Made by a program: the position numbers and the translations under genes
Source: Chthonomonadaceae bacterium
GTDB lineage: Bacteria; Armatimonadota; Chthonomonadetes; Chthonomonadales; Chthonomonadaceae
Assembly: GCA_027459665.1 (NCBI GenBank)
Contig: DAIDHN010000009.1
Location: 19,110 to 83,109, forward strand
Reading direction: 5' to 3'
Length of the DNA: 64,000 nucleotides
The notes under the pieces: model-generated
Database searches by the model: none
What the model was told of the DNA's origin: nothing
The model's input: the letters and a program-made list of their open reading frames with translations, nothing else
Shown: positions 24,950-32,979 of the stretch, in pieces
Layout: every line of letters starts with the position of its first letter
Position numbering within the stretch: position 1 is the stretch's first letter

Positions 24950-26650
24950 TTATTCGGCTCTCTTGCCTTCGGTAATTTTCCATACCCGGTTTGCAGCGAG
25001 GCCAGTATGCTCTTCCCGTGTTCCAGAGGGCCATTGTACCTCAATTGCAATTTCTTTGGAGAACTGTCCCAACCCAAAATGTATACGTAAATCTGAGGCG
25101 GAAAGGTAGCTGGAACCGCTGCGGCACGAGTCTGTCTGTGTTTTGCCATCGGGGGTAGTGAGCTTTACTTTTGCGCCAATGCCGCTTCTATTGCTCCTGG
25201 TTCCTGCAAGGCTTAGGCTTATCCAGCTGCCAGCTATTGCCGTGCTTTGCCAGAGATAGGCAGGGCCGCCGTTTGTGGTGACAAGCACTGCCAGCCGGCC
25301 GTCATTAAAAAGATTGGCCCATGCTGCGCCTCTCGCTACAATGGGGACGCCTAGTGGACCAGCGGCAGGCTGAAGTACAAACCTTCCTGTTCCATCTCCC
25401 CTGTAGAGCAGGGGATTTTCGTGGTAGTGCTGATTGGGGTAGTACTGGTGAATGTTGTCTTGCACGTGCCCGTTTACGACCAGTACATCTTTGTGCCCTC
25501 TGTTTGCAAAGTCTGCAAAAAAGGCCCCAAAGCCTACCTTGTTGCGGCTGGCTGCCCCAATGCCGTTGCTGCCCGCTTCATCCTGAAACAGGCCGGGGGC
25601 TGTTTCGCGATAGAGGCAGGTTTCAGAGTTTGTGTAATTGCCTATTAGCAGCGCCGTAGAGCCTGCCAGCTGGGCTGCATCTATTCCCATCCCTGAATGC
25701 GGGCCGCCTGCTGCATCGGTGGCTATGCCGCTTTGCAGGCCAACTTCTTCAAATCGGCCGTTTCCCAAATTGTGAAACAGCAGTGAGGGCACTGTGTCGC
25801 AGGCTACAAAAATATCTGGCAGGCCGTCGTTGTCGTAATCCCATACCGCTGCACCCAGCCCTTTTGCGGGCGAGCTGCCTATGCCGCTTGCGTCGGTGAC
25901 ATCGGTGAACGTTCCATTGCCATTGTTTCGGTAGAGACGGCAGGCTACTGGTGCAAACGCGTTGGGCAGACAGTAGGTTGGCACCCCGTTTGCCAGTTTG
26001 CAGGGCATATCGTCATGCAGAGATCGGTAGTTTACGTAATTGCACACAAACAGGTCAAGGTGGCCGTCATTGTTGTAGTCTAGCCAGCAGCAGCTGGTGC
26101 CCCACAGCCCATTGTTGTCGCTTATGCCTGCTGTACCGGTTACATCTTTGAAGCTTTTACCCTGCCGGTTCTCAAAAAGGCGGCCGGGGCCGAGTGCGCA
26201 CGATACGTAGAAGTCGGGGTAGCCATCGTTGTTAAAATCACCCACTGCCACGCCGTATGCATAAAACCTGGTCTCTGCCAGCCCTACTGCCTGTGTGACA
26301 TCGGTAAATGTGCCGTTTCGGTTGTTGCGGTAGAGGCGCAGCGACGGTCCGGTTTGTGTATTGTACGAGCCAGGCAGCGGCTGACCGCTAAGCAGTAGTA
26401 TGTCTTGCCAGCCATCTGCATCGTAATCTATGAAGGCGCAGCCCGACCCCATGGTTTCTATGAAGTACCTGTGAGGAGACCTGCCGTTGACTGCTTGAAA
26501 GCGTATGCCTGTGCGGTGGGTAATGTCGGTGAACTGCAGGGCAGAAATTTGCTCTGCCGTTGCAGAGTGGCGTGGTTCATGGGCGCAACCCGAGCCTGCA
26601 GATACTGCGAACAGGGCAGCGCCCTGTAAAAAATTTCTGCGTGTAATCAT
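24950..26650 (-). CDS. CRTAC1-type FG-GAP/ASPIC-UnbV protein, Tat-exported
   Basis: This 566-residue protein begins with a twin-arginine signal (RRNFLQG at 4-10) ending in GSGC, so it may be a Tat-dependent lipoprotein. The body has at least six FG-GAP/VCBS beta-propeller repeats with calcium-loop DxDxDG-type cores (YDADGWQD, FNNDGYPDF, YNNDGHLDLF, YDNDGLPDIF). The C-terminal 80 residues are the ASPIC/UnbV domain (GSWISLSLAGTRSNRSGIGA region, ending WPSGTREE). Such proteins are often surface or extracellular and their biochemical role is poorly defined. It overlaps the upstream TPR lipoprotein gene by four bases (ATGA), implying coupled translation. Confidence 0.88.
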   Translation of the reverse strand: MITRRNFLQGAALFAVSAGSGCAHEPRHSATAEQISALQFTDITHRTGIRFQAVNGRSPHRYFIETMGSGCAFIDYDADGWQDILLLSGQPLPGSYNTQTGPSLRLYRNNRNGTFTDVTQAVGLAETRFYAYGVAVGDFNNDGYPDFYVSCALGPGRLFENRQGKSFKDVTGTAGISDNNGLWGTSCCWLDYNNDGHLDLFVCNYVNYRSLHDDMPCKLANGVPTYCLPNAFAPVACRLYRNNGNGTFTDVTDASGIGSSPAKGLGAAVWDYDNDGLPDIFVACDTVPSLLFHNLGNGRFEEVGLQSGIATDAAGGPHSGMGIDAAQLAGSTALLIGNYTNSETCLYRETAPGLFQDEAGSNGIGAASRNKVGFGAFFADFANRGHKDVLVVNGHVQDNIHQYYPNQHYHENPLLYRGDGTGRFVLQPAAGPLGVPIVARGAAWANLFNDGRLAVLVTTNGGPAYLWQSTAIAGSWISLSLAGTRSNRSGIGAKVKLTTPDGKTQTDSCRSGSSYLSASDLRIHFGLGQFSKEIAIEVQWPSGTREEHTGLAANRVWKITEGKRAE

Positions 26651-27894
26651 GGGTGCAGCTCACCCATGCGGTGCATCAACTGCTGCAAGCTGTGCCTGGC
26701 AGCAGAATTGCCGGGCTGAATTGCAAGCGCTCTCTGGTACTCAAGCGCCGCCAGGGGCAGCTCGTCGAGGCGTTTGTACCATGCTGCCATTTGCAAATGC
26801 GGTGCGGCGCTATTCTGGTGCTGGCGCATGGTTTCGAGCGCCTTGCCGTAAGCCAGCCCGTTTTTCTGTGCCTTTTCGTATTGTTTTACCAGCTGTACGC
26901 CTTTGGCGCTGGTGGCAGGGCTGCGAGCCAGCAGTCTGCCTAGAGCCAGCAGGGTATCTTCGTAGCCTGGGTCTTTATCGGCAGCTTTTGTGTAGGCCGC
27001 AATAGCGGCGCTGATATTGCCGCTGGCCTGGTACGCTGCACCCAGCCTGCAGTATAGCGCTGCAGAATGTACGTTTGCAGCCTTCAGAGCCTGCAGCCTC
27101 TGAAGCGCCTCAGCATTTGCTGCTGGCTGCTGCAGCTGCAGCAGATAGTAGCAGAGCAGCAGGGTGATGGAAGGGTTTTGGGGGCGCGAGTTAAGCGCAC
27201 TGCGCAGGAGCGAGATGGCATCTGCATTGTGGTTGATTACCGTGAGGTACTGTGCAAGCTGTGTAACAAGTGCGGGGCTGCCGGGATGCTGTGCAAGGGC
27301 TGTTTGCAGGGTTTTGACCGCCTGTCTGTTTTTGTTTTCGTAGTAAAAAGTGAGCGCCTGCAGCTGAGCCAGCTTTTGGGAGCCGGGCTTAATAGCCGCC
27401 GCCTTTTGCAGCAAGGGCTGAGCGGCTTCTACCCACTGCAGCTGCAGGTAGATGTCTGCCAGCCTGAGCAAATGCACTGCACTGCTCTGCGGAAGGCTGG
27501 CCAGCCTTTGCAGAACTGCAACTTCGAGATCGGGGCGGGCGATGATTTTGTAATAATTGGCAAGCGCATCGAGAGCGGGGGCGTACTGTGGATTTAACCG
27601 GGCAGCTTTTTCGAGGAGGCGCACGCCTTGCGAAACGCTGCCGTTTTTGACCAGCGCCCGGGCATACCGGTACTGCGCTGCAGCGCTGGAAGGATGTTCG
27701 CCCGCCTCCCGCTTGTAAACAGCCAATGGAATCTGAGTGGGCTGAGCGGGAGGGAGAGCAGAAACCCTGGAAGCCGAATGTGGTTGAGACGACTGCAGAG
27801 AAATTGTGCCGGCAGATGGCCGGGGATGAGAACAGCCTGACACCAGAAGGAGAAAAAGAACGACTTTCCCCTTGCATCTGCCGGTTGCCTGCAT
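26647..27894 (-). CDS. TPR-repeat lipoprotein
   Basis: This 415-residue protein has a lipobox VSGC (Cys21) after a basic hydrophobic leader, so it is probably membrane-anchored. From about residue 60 it is a series of tetratricopeptide-like repeats (SSAAAQYRYARALVKNGSVS, APALDALANYYKI, DTLLALGRLLAR and others). The ATG at 27894 begins seven bases after the stop of the 66-residue gene; no strong ribosome site is seen, so coupling is likely. It is the fourth gene of the LacI-pseudopilin operon. The pairing of TPR proteins with CRTAC1/UnbV proteins is seen in other genomes, which supports a joint function, although that function is not established. Confidence 0.75.
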   Translation of the reverse strand: MQATGRCKGKVVLFLLLVSGCSHPRPSAGTISLQSSQPHSASRVSALPPAQPTQIPLAVYKREAGEHPSSAAAQYRYARALVKNGSVSQGVRLLEKAARLNPQYAPALDALANYYKIIARPDLEVAVLQRLASLPQSSAVHLLRLADIYLQLQWVEAAQPLLQKAAAIKPGSQKLAQLQALTFYYENKNRQAVKTLQTALAQHPGSPALVTQLAQYLTVINHNADAISLLRSALNSRPQNPSITLLLCYYLLQLQQPAANAEALQRLQALKAANVHSAALYCRLGAAYQASGNISAAIAAYTKAADKDPGYEDTLLALGRLLARSPATSAKGVQLVKQYEKAQKNGLAYGKALETMRQHQNSAAPHLQMAAWYKRLDELPLAALEYQRALAIQPGNSAARHSLQQLMHRMGELHP

Positions 27895-27901
27895 ATGAAA
27901 T

Positions 27902-28102
27902 TTACTTGCCCGCGTTTGTGGCAGGGGCGCCGGCATTGGCCTTGACCTTGCTCATACCGCCGTTTTTATAGAAGTTTATAGTTGACTGCGTGGCATCGCC
28001 ACCGGGAGGCTGAGACAGGAAGTGGTATCCAACTGCTCCAATAACAGCTATTACGACTACTATGAGAATGACTACGACCGGAGTAGGAATGGATTGTTTC
28101 AT
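27902..28102 (-). CDS. Small single-helix membrane protein downstream of pseudopilin
   Basis: This is a 66-residue protein starting MKQSIPTPVVVILIVVVIAV, with one long membrane helix (8-28) and a short Pro/Gly/Asn/Lys tail (QPPGGDATQST then NAGAPATNAGK). AGGAG is seven bases before the ATG at 28102. Short proteins of this form often follow DUF1559 genes in Armatimonadota and Planctomycetota. Function is unknown; it may be a minor pilin-like or anchoring component. The sequence gives no catalytic residue. Confidence 0.6.
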   Translation of the reverse strand: MKQSIPTPVVVILIVVVIAVIGAVGYHFLSQPPGGDATQSTINFYKNGGMSKVKANAGAPATNAGK

Positions 28103-28191
28103 GGGAAATCTCCTGATACTGAAAGTTATGCTCTGTTGAAGGAAGGACGCATACTCCCAGCCTGGAAGCATGCGTCCTGATTTATACTGGC

Positions 28192-29043
28192 CTAGTTTGA
28201 CTGATCGCCGAAGAGTTCGTCCCAGGTGATCTGTGTTGCGCGCTGGAATTTGGTGTGTCCATCGGCAAATTCCACGTTTTCACCCTCTGAATGTCGGGCC
28301 TGCGGTGCCCAGGTCTGCTGCTCAGTGGAGTTCCAGGGGCCGTCGTTTCCAATGTCATCCTGTACGCCGCCGCAAGTAGCGTTGTTGCTCCAGCAGTTGG
28401 AAGGCAGGTTTGCATAGGCTACACGGGCAATGACATTGTTGTGATGCGGGTCGGTAGGAACAGTGGCATTGGGGCGCACGCTCTGATCGATGTAGCCTGA
28501 GTAACCGGTGGGGATGCCGTCTGCAACCACAAAGGTTTCAGCTGGTTTTGAGAGGGCGGCGTCTGTTACCGGGGCGAATCCGCTCCAGTCGCCTTCGAGC
28601 AGTGTCTGGTTGCCATCGTAGCCCAGTACAGAATTGATGAGCTGCGTGGGCACGCCTGCCTGGTTGAGCGGTACATTGACCCAGCCAAAGAAGTTCGTTT
28701 GGGCAAGGGTTGCCTGGCTGTTGTTGTCTGGGCAGTTGTACACCTGCGAGTTTTTGACATACGGGTAGATGGCATTTGACCAGAAGGAGGTGAGGTTGTT
28801 TCTGGTTGCCGCCGGCCCGCCAGAGTAGCTGCTGCCCCAGTTCCAGTAAGGAAAGGTCTCGTCGTAGTCTTGAATGTACATCTGGAACGAGAGGCCAATC
28901 TGGTTGAGGTTGGAAAGGCAGGAGATTGCGCGTGCCTTTTCACGTGCCTGTGCAAAGACAGGGAAAAGAATGGCCGCAAGTATCGCAATGATAGCGATTA
29001 CCACGAGCAGTTCGATGAGCGTAAATGCACTTTTTCGATTCAT
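28192..29043 (-). CDS. DUF1559 pseudopilin (prepilin-type N-terminal methylation domain)
   Basis: This 283-residue protein starts with a prepilin leader: MNRKSA then [19 protein letters not shown], with alanine rather than glycine before the cleavage site, as is common in Armatimonadota. The [18 protein letters not shown] segment follows, and the C-terminal H-X9-DG-like region ([11 protein letters not shown]) matches DUF1559. It is a class 3 pilin-like protein processed by a prepilin peptidase, probably part of a type II secretion or surface pseudopilus. TGAGG lies nine bases before the ATG at 29043. It follows the LacI gene by 50 bases, and the arrangement suggests sugar-responsive expression. 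Confidence 0.9.
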   Translation of the reverse strand: MNRKSAFTLIELLVVIAIIAILAAILFPVFAQAREKARAISCLSNLNQIGLSFQMYIQDYDETFPYWNWGSSYSGGPAATRNNLTSFWSNAIYPYVKNSQVYNCPDNNSQATLAQTNFFGWVNVPLNQAGVPTQLINSVLGYDGNQTLLEGDWSGFAPVTDAALSKPAETFVVADGIPTGYSGYIDQSVRPNATVPTDPHHNNVIARVAYANLPSNCWSNNATCGGVQDDIGNDGPWNSTEQQTWAPQARHSEGENVEFADGHTKFQRATQITWDELFGDQSN

Positions 29044-29093
29044 GTTTGTGAGCCTCACAAGTTGTTAGATAGTATCAAACGAGTAGAGCGCTG

Positions 29094-30110
29094 TTAACCA
29101 GTAGTACCAATCAACAGTTCAACGGGCAGTACCGTTTCAATTGCAATCTCCTCACCCTGAATGTGCTTCATGAGCAGGGAGACGGCAGTGCGCGACACTT
29201 CTGCCCAGGGAGCGCGCACTGAAGTGAGACGAGCCAGGCAGTCGAGTGGCGTGCCCAGTCCGTCGAAGCCAATTACCCTGACATCTTCTGGAACGCGCAT
29301 ACCGTGGTAGACGCATCTTGAAATAAGATCGTATGCCGTGCGGTCACTCCATCCAATCAGGGTGTCGGGGCGTTCTCCTGCAGGGAGGGTCAGTATTTCC
29401 GGCAGCGGGGCGTTTACAGGAATAATATCTTCCTGGGCAGGCAGGTAGTCTACCTGCAGGCCATGCCGGTTTGCTTCCTGTTCAAACCCAATGCGTCTTC
29501 GTTCTACCGATTCCAGGCGTGGCAGGATAACTCTTTCAAAGTAGACGATGCGTTTGCTTCCCTGTTTCTGCAGATAGCGTGCAATCATGCCAGAGCCTGC
29601 CACATCATCCGCGACCACCGAAGGCAGACCTGGTACTGCATCTACCACCGCTACCACTGGCAGGTGCGATTCTCTGAGTCGTTCAACCAGTGGGTCATTT
29701 GGGGCCGCCTGCAGGATCAGGCCGTCCATTTTCCCTCCAACACATTCCCGGTAGATGTCTTCTACCGAGCTGCCTCTGTACACGCCGTGCAGCAGCAGGT
29801 CTTTGCAGAGCAGATTGCACTCTTCCTGCAGTCCCCCAATAACTTCTGCGAGAAACTGTGAGCGTGCGTCGAGGAAACCGTAGCCGCAGTAGAAACCAAT
29901 TACATTGGTTTTTCGCTGCCTAAAAGAGAGCGCCAGTATATTGGGGCTGTAATCCAGTGTTCTGGCAGCTTCCTGAATACGCAATTTGGTAGCTTCAGAG
30001 AGTCGTACGTTTCCATGGTGCGCGCCAAGCGCAGCAGAGACAGCCATTTTGCTTACTCCTGCCGCTCTTGCTACGTCTTCTATGGTTGCCGCCCGTTTTC
30101 GGGTACTCAC
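29094..30110 (-). CDS. LacI-family transcriptional regulator
   Basis: This regulator has an N-terminal helix-turn-helix (ATIEDVARAAGVSKMAVSAAL) with the LacI hinge-like YSPNILALSFRQ segment, then a periplasmic-binding-protein-like effector domain (TNVIGFYCGYGF, MIARYLQKQGSKRIVYF, VPEDVRVIGFDGL). It has 338 residues from the GTG at 30110. An ATG four codons upstream (30122) abuts AAAGGAG with zero spacing, which is too close for use, so the GTG start with 12-base spacing is preferred though not certain. The promoter and palindrome just upstream suggest self-repression. The effector is unknown; sugars are usual for the family. It heads the pseudopilin-TPR-CRTAC1 operon. Confidence 0.88.
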   Translation of the reverse strand: MSTRKRAATIEDVARAAGVSKMAVSAALGAHHGNVRLSEATKLRIQEAARTLDYSPNILALSFRQRKTNVIGFYCGYGFLDARSQFLAEVIGGLQEECNLLCKDLLLHGVYRGSSVEDIYRECVGGKMDGLILQAAPNDPLVERLRESHLPVVAVVDAVPGLPSVVADDVAGSGMIARYLQKQGSKRIVYFERVILPRLESVERRRIGFEQEANRHGLQVDYLPAQEDIIPVNAPLPEILTLPAGERPDTLIGWSDRTAYDLISRCVYHGMRVPEDVRVIGFDGLGTPLDCLARLTSVRAPWAEVSRTAVSLLMKHIQGEEIAIETVLPVELLIGTTG

Positions 30111-30128
30111 GTACGGTTGCATCTCCTT

Positions 30129-30146
30129 TGATTTACGCGTATATCA
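30129..30146. promoter_or_regulatory. Palindromic operator overlapping the start site of the LacI gene
   Basis: TGATTTACGCGTATATCA is an 18-base palindrome, except for one mismatched pair, with the CG centre typical of LacI-family operators. It begins seven bases downstream of the -10 box of the consensus promoter and ends just before the ribosome site. A bound repressor would block initiation, so the LacI protein is probably autoregulated. Confidence 0.65.
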
Positions 30147-30152
30147 AAAACC

Positions 30153-30181
30153 ATTATACAGCATAAAGTCTTTAGTGTCAA
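30153..30181 (-). promoter_or_regulatory. Full-consensus promoter for the LacI-pseudopilin operon
   Basis: On the minus strand TTGACA (30181-30176) and TATAAT (30158-30153) are separated by exactly 17 bases. This is the only perfect housekeeping promoter I found in the window. It reads toward the LacI gene, with the start site expected near 30146, at the edge of the palindrome. Confidence 0.75.
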
Positions 30182-30518
30182 CATAATTCTGATGCAATAG
30201 TTAATTTTAATACGCTGTAGTGGCTAGAGCAAGTTCAAAAGGTGTATATGCGAGGCAATTTGTTATCAATCCCCATACTTTTGAGGGCAGCTTTTGTTGG
30301 CAGTACAGCAATATTACGAAAGTGTGCAGTCAAGGTTTGTCTGTTTTTGCAGTGCATAATATGCATGCAAACGCCATATCTGAGTTTGTGATTGCAATTT
30401 GAAAACTGTCGCTTGGCAAGATTTTGAAATCATTTTAATGCATGCAATAACATTTTCGCCTGAGAAGTCTAAATTGACGACGGGTGACAGTACAGATGAA
30501 GACGATGCTGAGGAGTAG
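30182..30518. other. AT-rich intergenic region, no gene recognised
   Basis: This 337-base stretch separates birA from the LacI promoter. It is richer in A and T than its surroundings. Short open frames exist on both strands (for example 30220-30402), but none has a ribosome site or recognisable sequence. I see no tRNA, riboswitch or strong hairpin. Confidence 0.4.
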
Positions 30519-31325
30519 TCAGTGGCGGGCAGGACCCTGCCGCTCGATGAGTGAAGAAGCGGAACTGGTTGAGAGAATGTGCCCGCCATCGAGCCTTAGC
30601 TGCAGCCGGCCATCGTCAAGTACGCCCTCGGCCGTGCCTCGCAGCAGCTGCCCCTGCTGTACAGTTTCAAATATGCGCCCGGAGGTTTCATCCCATTGCC
30701 GCCATCTGCGCATAACGGCAGCAGTACCGGCATTTTTGTGCAGGTCGGCAATTCTGTGCAGCGAATGGCGCACCCATTGCAAAAGGCGCAGCGGATTGAT
30801 TTCCGGGCCGCCCTCCTGCATCAGCGAAGTCGCGCGCCCCGCAAGATCGGGAGGTAGTTCGGCTCTGCCCAGATTGATGCCTGCGCCAATAAGGGCTACT
30901 GTGCCCAGGGCAGAGGCGCTGCGCAGTTCTATGAGAATGCCGCCTGCTTTTGTGCCATTGAGCAGTATATCGTTGGGCCACTTCAGACCTATGCGCGGCA
31001 GAGAGCGGGGGGCAGGTATTCCGACAGACTCGCTGACTGCCAGGTACAGGGCCTCTGCTGCAGCGGCGCCGGCAAGAAACGAGAGTAGCCATGCGTTTTC
31101 GGGTTGTGTAAAGCCGCGGCGAAACAATATGGTGGCATACAGGCTGCTGCCGGGCGGAGATTCCCAGCGTCTTCCGCGCTGGCCTCTGCCTGCGGTTTGC
31201 GTTTTTGCACAAATTGCTTCGGGAACCAGCAGCACAGCACCGCGAGGCTTTACTTTGCCATGCTCAAGCAGCAGGCGCGCCTCTTCCATGGTGGAGGTTG
31301 TTTCCTCCAGACAGACGGTATTCAT
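30519..31325 (-). CDS. birA: Biotin--protein ligase BirA
   Basis: This 268-residue enzyme attaches biotin to carrier proteins such as acetyl-CoA carboxylase BCCP. The catalytic motif GRGQRGRRW and the KWPNDILLNGTKAGGILIE segment are diagnostic. There is no N-terminal DNA-binding domain, so it is a monofunctional group I ligase. The C-terminal SH3-like part (GRIFETVQQGQLLRGTAEGV) is present. It starts inside the end of nadC with an ATGA overlap and ends the four-gene run kimA-like, STAS-Usp, nadC, birA. Cytoplasmic. Confidence 0.92.
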   Translation of the reverse strand: MNTVCLEETTSTMEEARLLLEHGKVKPRGAVLLVPEAICAKTQTAGRGQRGRRWESPPGSSLYATILFRRGFTQPENAWLLSFLAGAAAAEALYLAVSESVGIPAPRSLPRIGLKWPNDILLNGTKAGGILIELRSASALGTVALIGAGINLGRAELPPDLAGRATSLMQEGGPEINPLRLLQWVRHSLHRIADLHKNAGTAAVMRRWRQWDETSGRIFETVQQGQLLRGTAEGVLDDGRLQLRLDGGHILSTSSASSLIERQGPARH

Positions 31326-32170
31326 GGTGCGAGTGGAATATCCAGACCAATATCCAGGGCAGGAGCGGAATGGGTAAGCGCACCTACAGAGAGAATATCC
31401 ACCCCGCAGGCAGCTATTTCTGCAGCGGTCTGCAGGCTGATGCCTCCACTGGCTTCCAGCAGCGCTTTTCCCTTTGAACGCTCAACTGCCTGACGCAGCA
31501 TACTGGGCGGCATATTGTCGAGCAGTATAATGTCTGCTCCTGCCTGCAGCGCTTCTTCCATCTGTTGCAGCGTATCGCATTCTACCGTAATGGTGCAGGT
31601 ATGCGGCGCGCCCTGGCGGGCTGTTTGCACGGCAGCCGTAATGGAACCGCATGCTGCAATGTGGTTGTCTTTTATCAGTACTGCGTCATACAGACCGCTT
31701 CTGTGGTTGTGTCCGCCCCCCATGCGCACCGCATATTTTTCCAGCACGCGCAGGCCAGGGGTGGTTTTTCTGGTGTCTGCAATGCGTGCCGAGGATGCAG
31801 AAATGCTTTGCACAAACTGCGCTGTGAGGGTGGCAATGCCGCTGAGACGCTGCACAAAGTTGAGCGCCACCCTTTCTGCCGTGAGTATGGAGGCGGCGCA
31901 GCCCTGTATACGAAGCAGAATGTCTCCCGGCTGTATATGGTTTCCATCCTGCATGCAGAGGGTGATTTGCAGGGCAGCATCTACTTGCTGAAATGTTTGA
32001 ACGGCTGCAGGCAGCCCTGCCAGCACGCCTGCGCTGCGGGAAGCCATGTGCGCAGTAGTTTGCAGATGCGAGGGAACAGTAAGGAGGGTGGTGAGGTCGC
32101 CTGCACCAATGTCTTCAGACAATGCGCGTTGAACCAGCTCTGGCAGGCCGGGCAGAATGGGTGTGCTCAT
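31322..32170 (-). CDS. nadC: Nicotinate-nucleotide pyrophosphorylase NadC
   Basis: This is a 282-residue quinolinate phosphoribosyltransferase. Typical segments are LSEDIGAGDLTT at the N-terminus, ERVALNFVQRLSGIAT, ADTRKTTPGLRVLEKYAVRMGGGHNHRSGL, and near the end ILLDNM and EASGGI. It converts quinolinate and PRPP to nicotinate mononucleotide in NAD synthesis. The start at 32170 is set by the ATGA overlap with the STAS-Usp gene and by AAGGAA eight bases upstream; the longer frame is not supported. NadC next to BirA is a common arrangement. NadA and NadB are not in view. Confidence 0.94.
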   Translation of the reverse strand: MSTPILPGLPELVQRALSEDIGAGDLTTLLTVPSHLQTTAHMASRSAGVLAGLPAAVQTFQQVDAALQITLCMQDGNHIQPGDILLRIQGCAASILTAERVALNFVQRLSGIATLTAQFVQSISASSARIADTRKTTPGLRVLEKYAVRMGGGHNHRSGLYDAVLIKDNHIAACGSITAAVQTARQGAPHTCTITVECDTLQQMEEALQAGADIILLDNMPPSMLRQAVERSKGKALLEASGGISLQTAAEIAACGVDILSVGALTHSAPALDIGLDIPLAP

Positions 32171-32979
32171 GCCAGTGTTTCCTTCTTTTTCAATCTGCCC
32201 ACCACCACCTCGCACGGAGCGCGGTGCAGCAGCATTTCCACCAGAGAATCGAATACCTCGTGACCTTCTGTTTCCTCACTGTGGTGCGATGCCCCCAGAA
32301 CCACCATATCGGCTTCTATTTCGCGCAGTGCTGTGAACAGGCCATCTTTTGCCTCGCGTACCCGGTCTATGTGTTCGACAGGGGTAACCCCCCTGTTTTG
32401 CACCAGCTGCCTGGCAACGCTCATTGCTTCTGCCGCCTGCTCTTCTTTTTCAGGCACAGGGTTGTTGAGGGGCTGGCTGCGGTCTATTTCCATTAGGTAG
32501 ATAAGATGTACTTCTGTAAACATGGTTGTTGCAAAGCGTGCAGCAAGGTCGGCTCCATAGGTAAGATCTGTGTCTGCAATCAGGGGCACCAGTATGCGTA
32601 TGCGGCGTGTGCCTGCAGCAGAAACCTGTGCCGGTGCCATGGAGGCCCTGTGCTTTTGCAGCGAGGCGCGGGCGGCTTCTATCGAGTCGGCGATAGGAAG
32701 CTGCGACCGCACCCCGGGTACCGATTTGAGCACCTGCAGCACATCGGGCGGAAGGCCGACCACTACGATTCTGGTTTGAGCGGCTTCTATGTCCCGTACG
32801 GCATCCAGAAAAGTTTTTGCCCCGTTTTCCGATATGTCCTGAACATCCTTGCAGTCTACAATAATGCCTTCTGGGCATTCCTGCAGCAGCATTCCTGCTG
32901 CTGCACGTATGCTGAGCCACAGGTTTTTGTGTATTGAGCCTGAAATGTGTACCACATCGCGTGTTGTTTCAATGATCAT
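32167..32979 (-). CDS. STAS-Usp fusion protein
   Basis: This 270-residue cytoplasmic protein joins two regulatory domains. Residues 1-110 resemble a STAS domain (VVHISGSIHKNL, then EGIIVDCKDVQDISENGAKTF and IVVVGLPPDVLQVLKSVPG). Residues about 125-265 are a universal stress protein fold (RIRILVPLIADTDLTYGADLA, then ADMVVLGASHHSEET and LLHRAPCEVVVGR). The nucleotide-binding G-x2-G-x9-G motif of ATP-binding Usp proteins is not well kept. It overlaps the transporter gene by 11 bases upstream and nadC by four downstream. I infer that it senses a small molecule or phospho-signal for the transporter; this is not shown. Confidence 0.75.
   Translation of the reverse strand: MIIETTRDVVHISGSIHKNLWLSIRAAAGMLLQECPEGIIVDCKDVQDISENGAKTFLDAVRDIEAAQTRIVVVGLPPDVLQVLKSVPGVRSQLPIADSIEAARASLQKHRASMAPAQVSAAGTRRIRILVPLIADTDLTYGADLAARFATTMFTEVHLIYLMEIDRSQPLNNPVPEKEEQAAEAMSVARQLVQNRGVTPVEHIDRVREAKDGLFTALREIEADMVVLGASHHSEETEGHEVFDSLVEMLLHRAPCEVVVGRLKKKETLA

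Noticed and set aside
30220..30402. 60-residue plus-strand frame in the AT-rich gap
   Set aside because: No ribosome site, no recognisable sequence and poor codon pattern.
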